From contig JABURN010000185.1 of NCBI GenBank assembly GCA_014762585.1, forward strand, positions 1-5,987: DNA of 5,987 nucleotides, read 5' to 3'. The notes under the pieces were generated by a model. It ran no database searches. It was given only the letters and a program-made list of their open reading frames with translations, and had not been told where the DNA came from. The translations under genes and the position numbers were made by a program. Of the stretch, positions 5,801 through 5,987 are shown piece after piece; position 1 is the stretch's first letter; every line of letters starts with the position of its first letter. The stretch is from Methylophaga sp. Its GTDB lineage: Bacteria; Pseudomonadota; Gammaproteobacteria; Nitrosococcales; Methylophagaceae.

Positions 5801-5987
5801 GTGAGCGCCAAGCCCTCAGTCGCCTCCGAACTGGATTTCATCCAGGAGTCTGAGCCGAAACTCACGATCGATGATCTGTGTTTTGCGACATCCAATTACC
5901 TGGATGCCAAACAGGTGGATTCGATCCGGCGTGCTTATCACTTTGCTGATAATGCACACGAAGGCCAGACCCGTCGTAGCGGTGAGC
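5801..5987 (+). CDS. spoT: SpoT-type (p)ppGpp synthetase/hydrolase, N-terminal fragment cut by window edge
   Basis: SpoT makes and degrades the stringent-response alarmone (p)ppGpp in the cytoplasm. Only 62 residues are visible, reaching the first part of the N-terminal HD hydrolase domain: SIRRAYHFADNAHEGQTRRS (41-60) matches the RelA/SpoT block around AHEGQTR, and H53 fits a metal ligand of the hydrolase site. The HD pair and the synthetase, TGS and ACT domains are outside the window. The start is GTG, three bases after the rpoZ stop; no ATG occurs in this frame within the visible part, and no strong Shine-Dalgarno is present, so translation is probably coupled to rpoZ. The AHEGQTR block is about 19 residues further in than in E. 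coli SpoT, so the N-terminus is extended. The rpoZ-spoT context favours SpoT over RelA. Confidence 0.93.
   Translation, partial: MSAKPSVASELDFIQESEPKLTIDDLCFATSNYLDAKQVDSIRRAYHFADNAHEGQTRRSGE

Noticed and set aside
5479..5895. 138-codon open frame on the minus strand across rpoZ and spoT
   Set aside because: It is antisense to two clear conserved genes, and its Ser/Arg-rich composition is typical of a shadow frame.
1..5987. Mobile elements, CRISPR arrays, toxin-antitoxin or defence genes
   Set aside because: No repeat arrays, transposase or integrase signatures, tRNA-linked attachment sites or defence-gene motifs were seen; apart from the lipoprotein and cyclase, the genes are core housekeeping genes.

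Overview
The window is a stretch of ordinary chromosome from a gammaproteobacterium of moderate GC content. The proteins closely resemble their Escherichia coli and Pseudomonas counterparts (RNase PH, RdgB, YicC, guanylate kinase, omega, SpoT, HemW). The block rph <-> yicC ... gmk-rpoZ-spoT is a well-known gammaproteobacterial arrangement. I cannot name the genus. Coding density is very high. I see no tRNA, rRNA, IS element, CRISPR array or phage gene, and no stretch above 300 bases lacks a gene.

Left half, minus strand (1-2645): a tightly packed operon reads leftwards as rph, rdgB, a lipoprotein gene of unknown function, then hemW, which runs off the left edge. The junctions are an ATGA overlap (rph/rdgB), a 12-base gap (rdgB/lipoprotein) and a TGATG overlap (lipoprotein/hemW), so translation is probably coupled. 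The products trim RNA 3' ends (RNase PH), remove non-canonical purine nucleotides (RdgB) and handle heme (HemW). The lipoprotein is the least understood gene here; a Cys-His-Asp pattern in its C-terminal half hints at a papain/transglutaminase-like fold.

Middle (2646-4628): a 107-base divergent intergenic region carries overlapping candidate promoters for rph (leftward) and yicC (rightward). YicC is an endoribonuclease-family protein. A GAF-GGDEF diguanylate cyclase gene faces yicC, with one base between the two stop codons, and sits between yicC and gmk, which are often neighbours in relatives.

Right half, plus strand (4830-5987): gmk, rpoZ and the start of spoT. Guanylate kinase makes GDP, SpoT makes and breaks (p)ppGpp, and omega forms part of one ppGpp-binding site on RNA polymerase. 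With the neighbouring c-di-GMP synthase, this half is rich in guanine-nucleotide functions. Any regulatory link to the cyclase is inference.

I found no clearly new multi-gene system. The points most worth following are the lipoprotein in the rdgB-hemW operon, the cyclase insertion, the divergent RNase promoter region and several start-codon choices (TTG for the lipoprotein; internal ATGs for rph, gmk and the cyclase).
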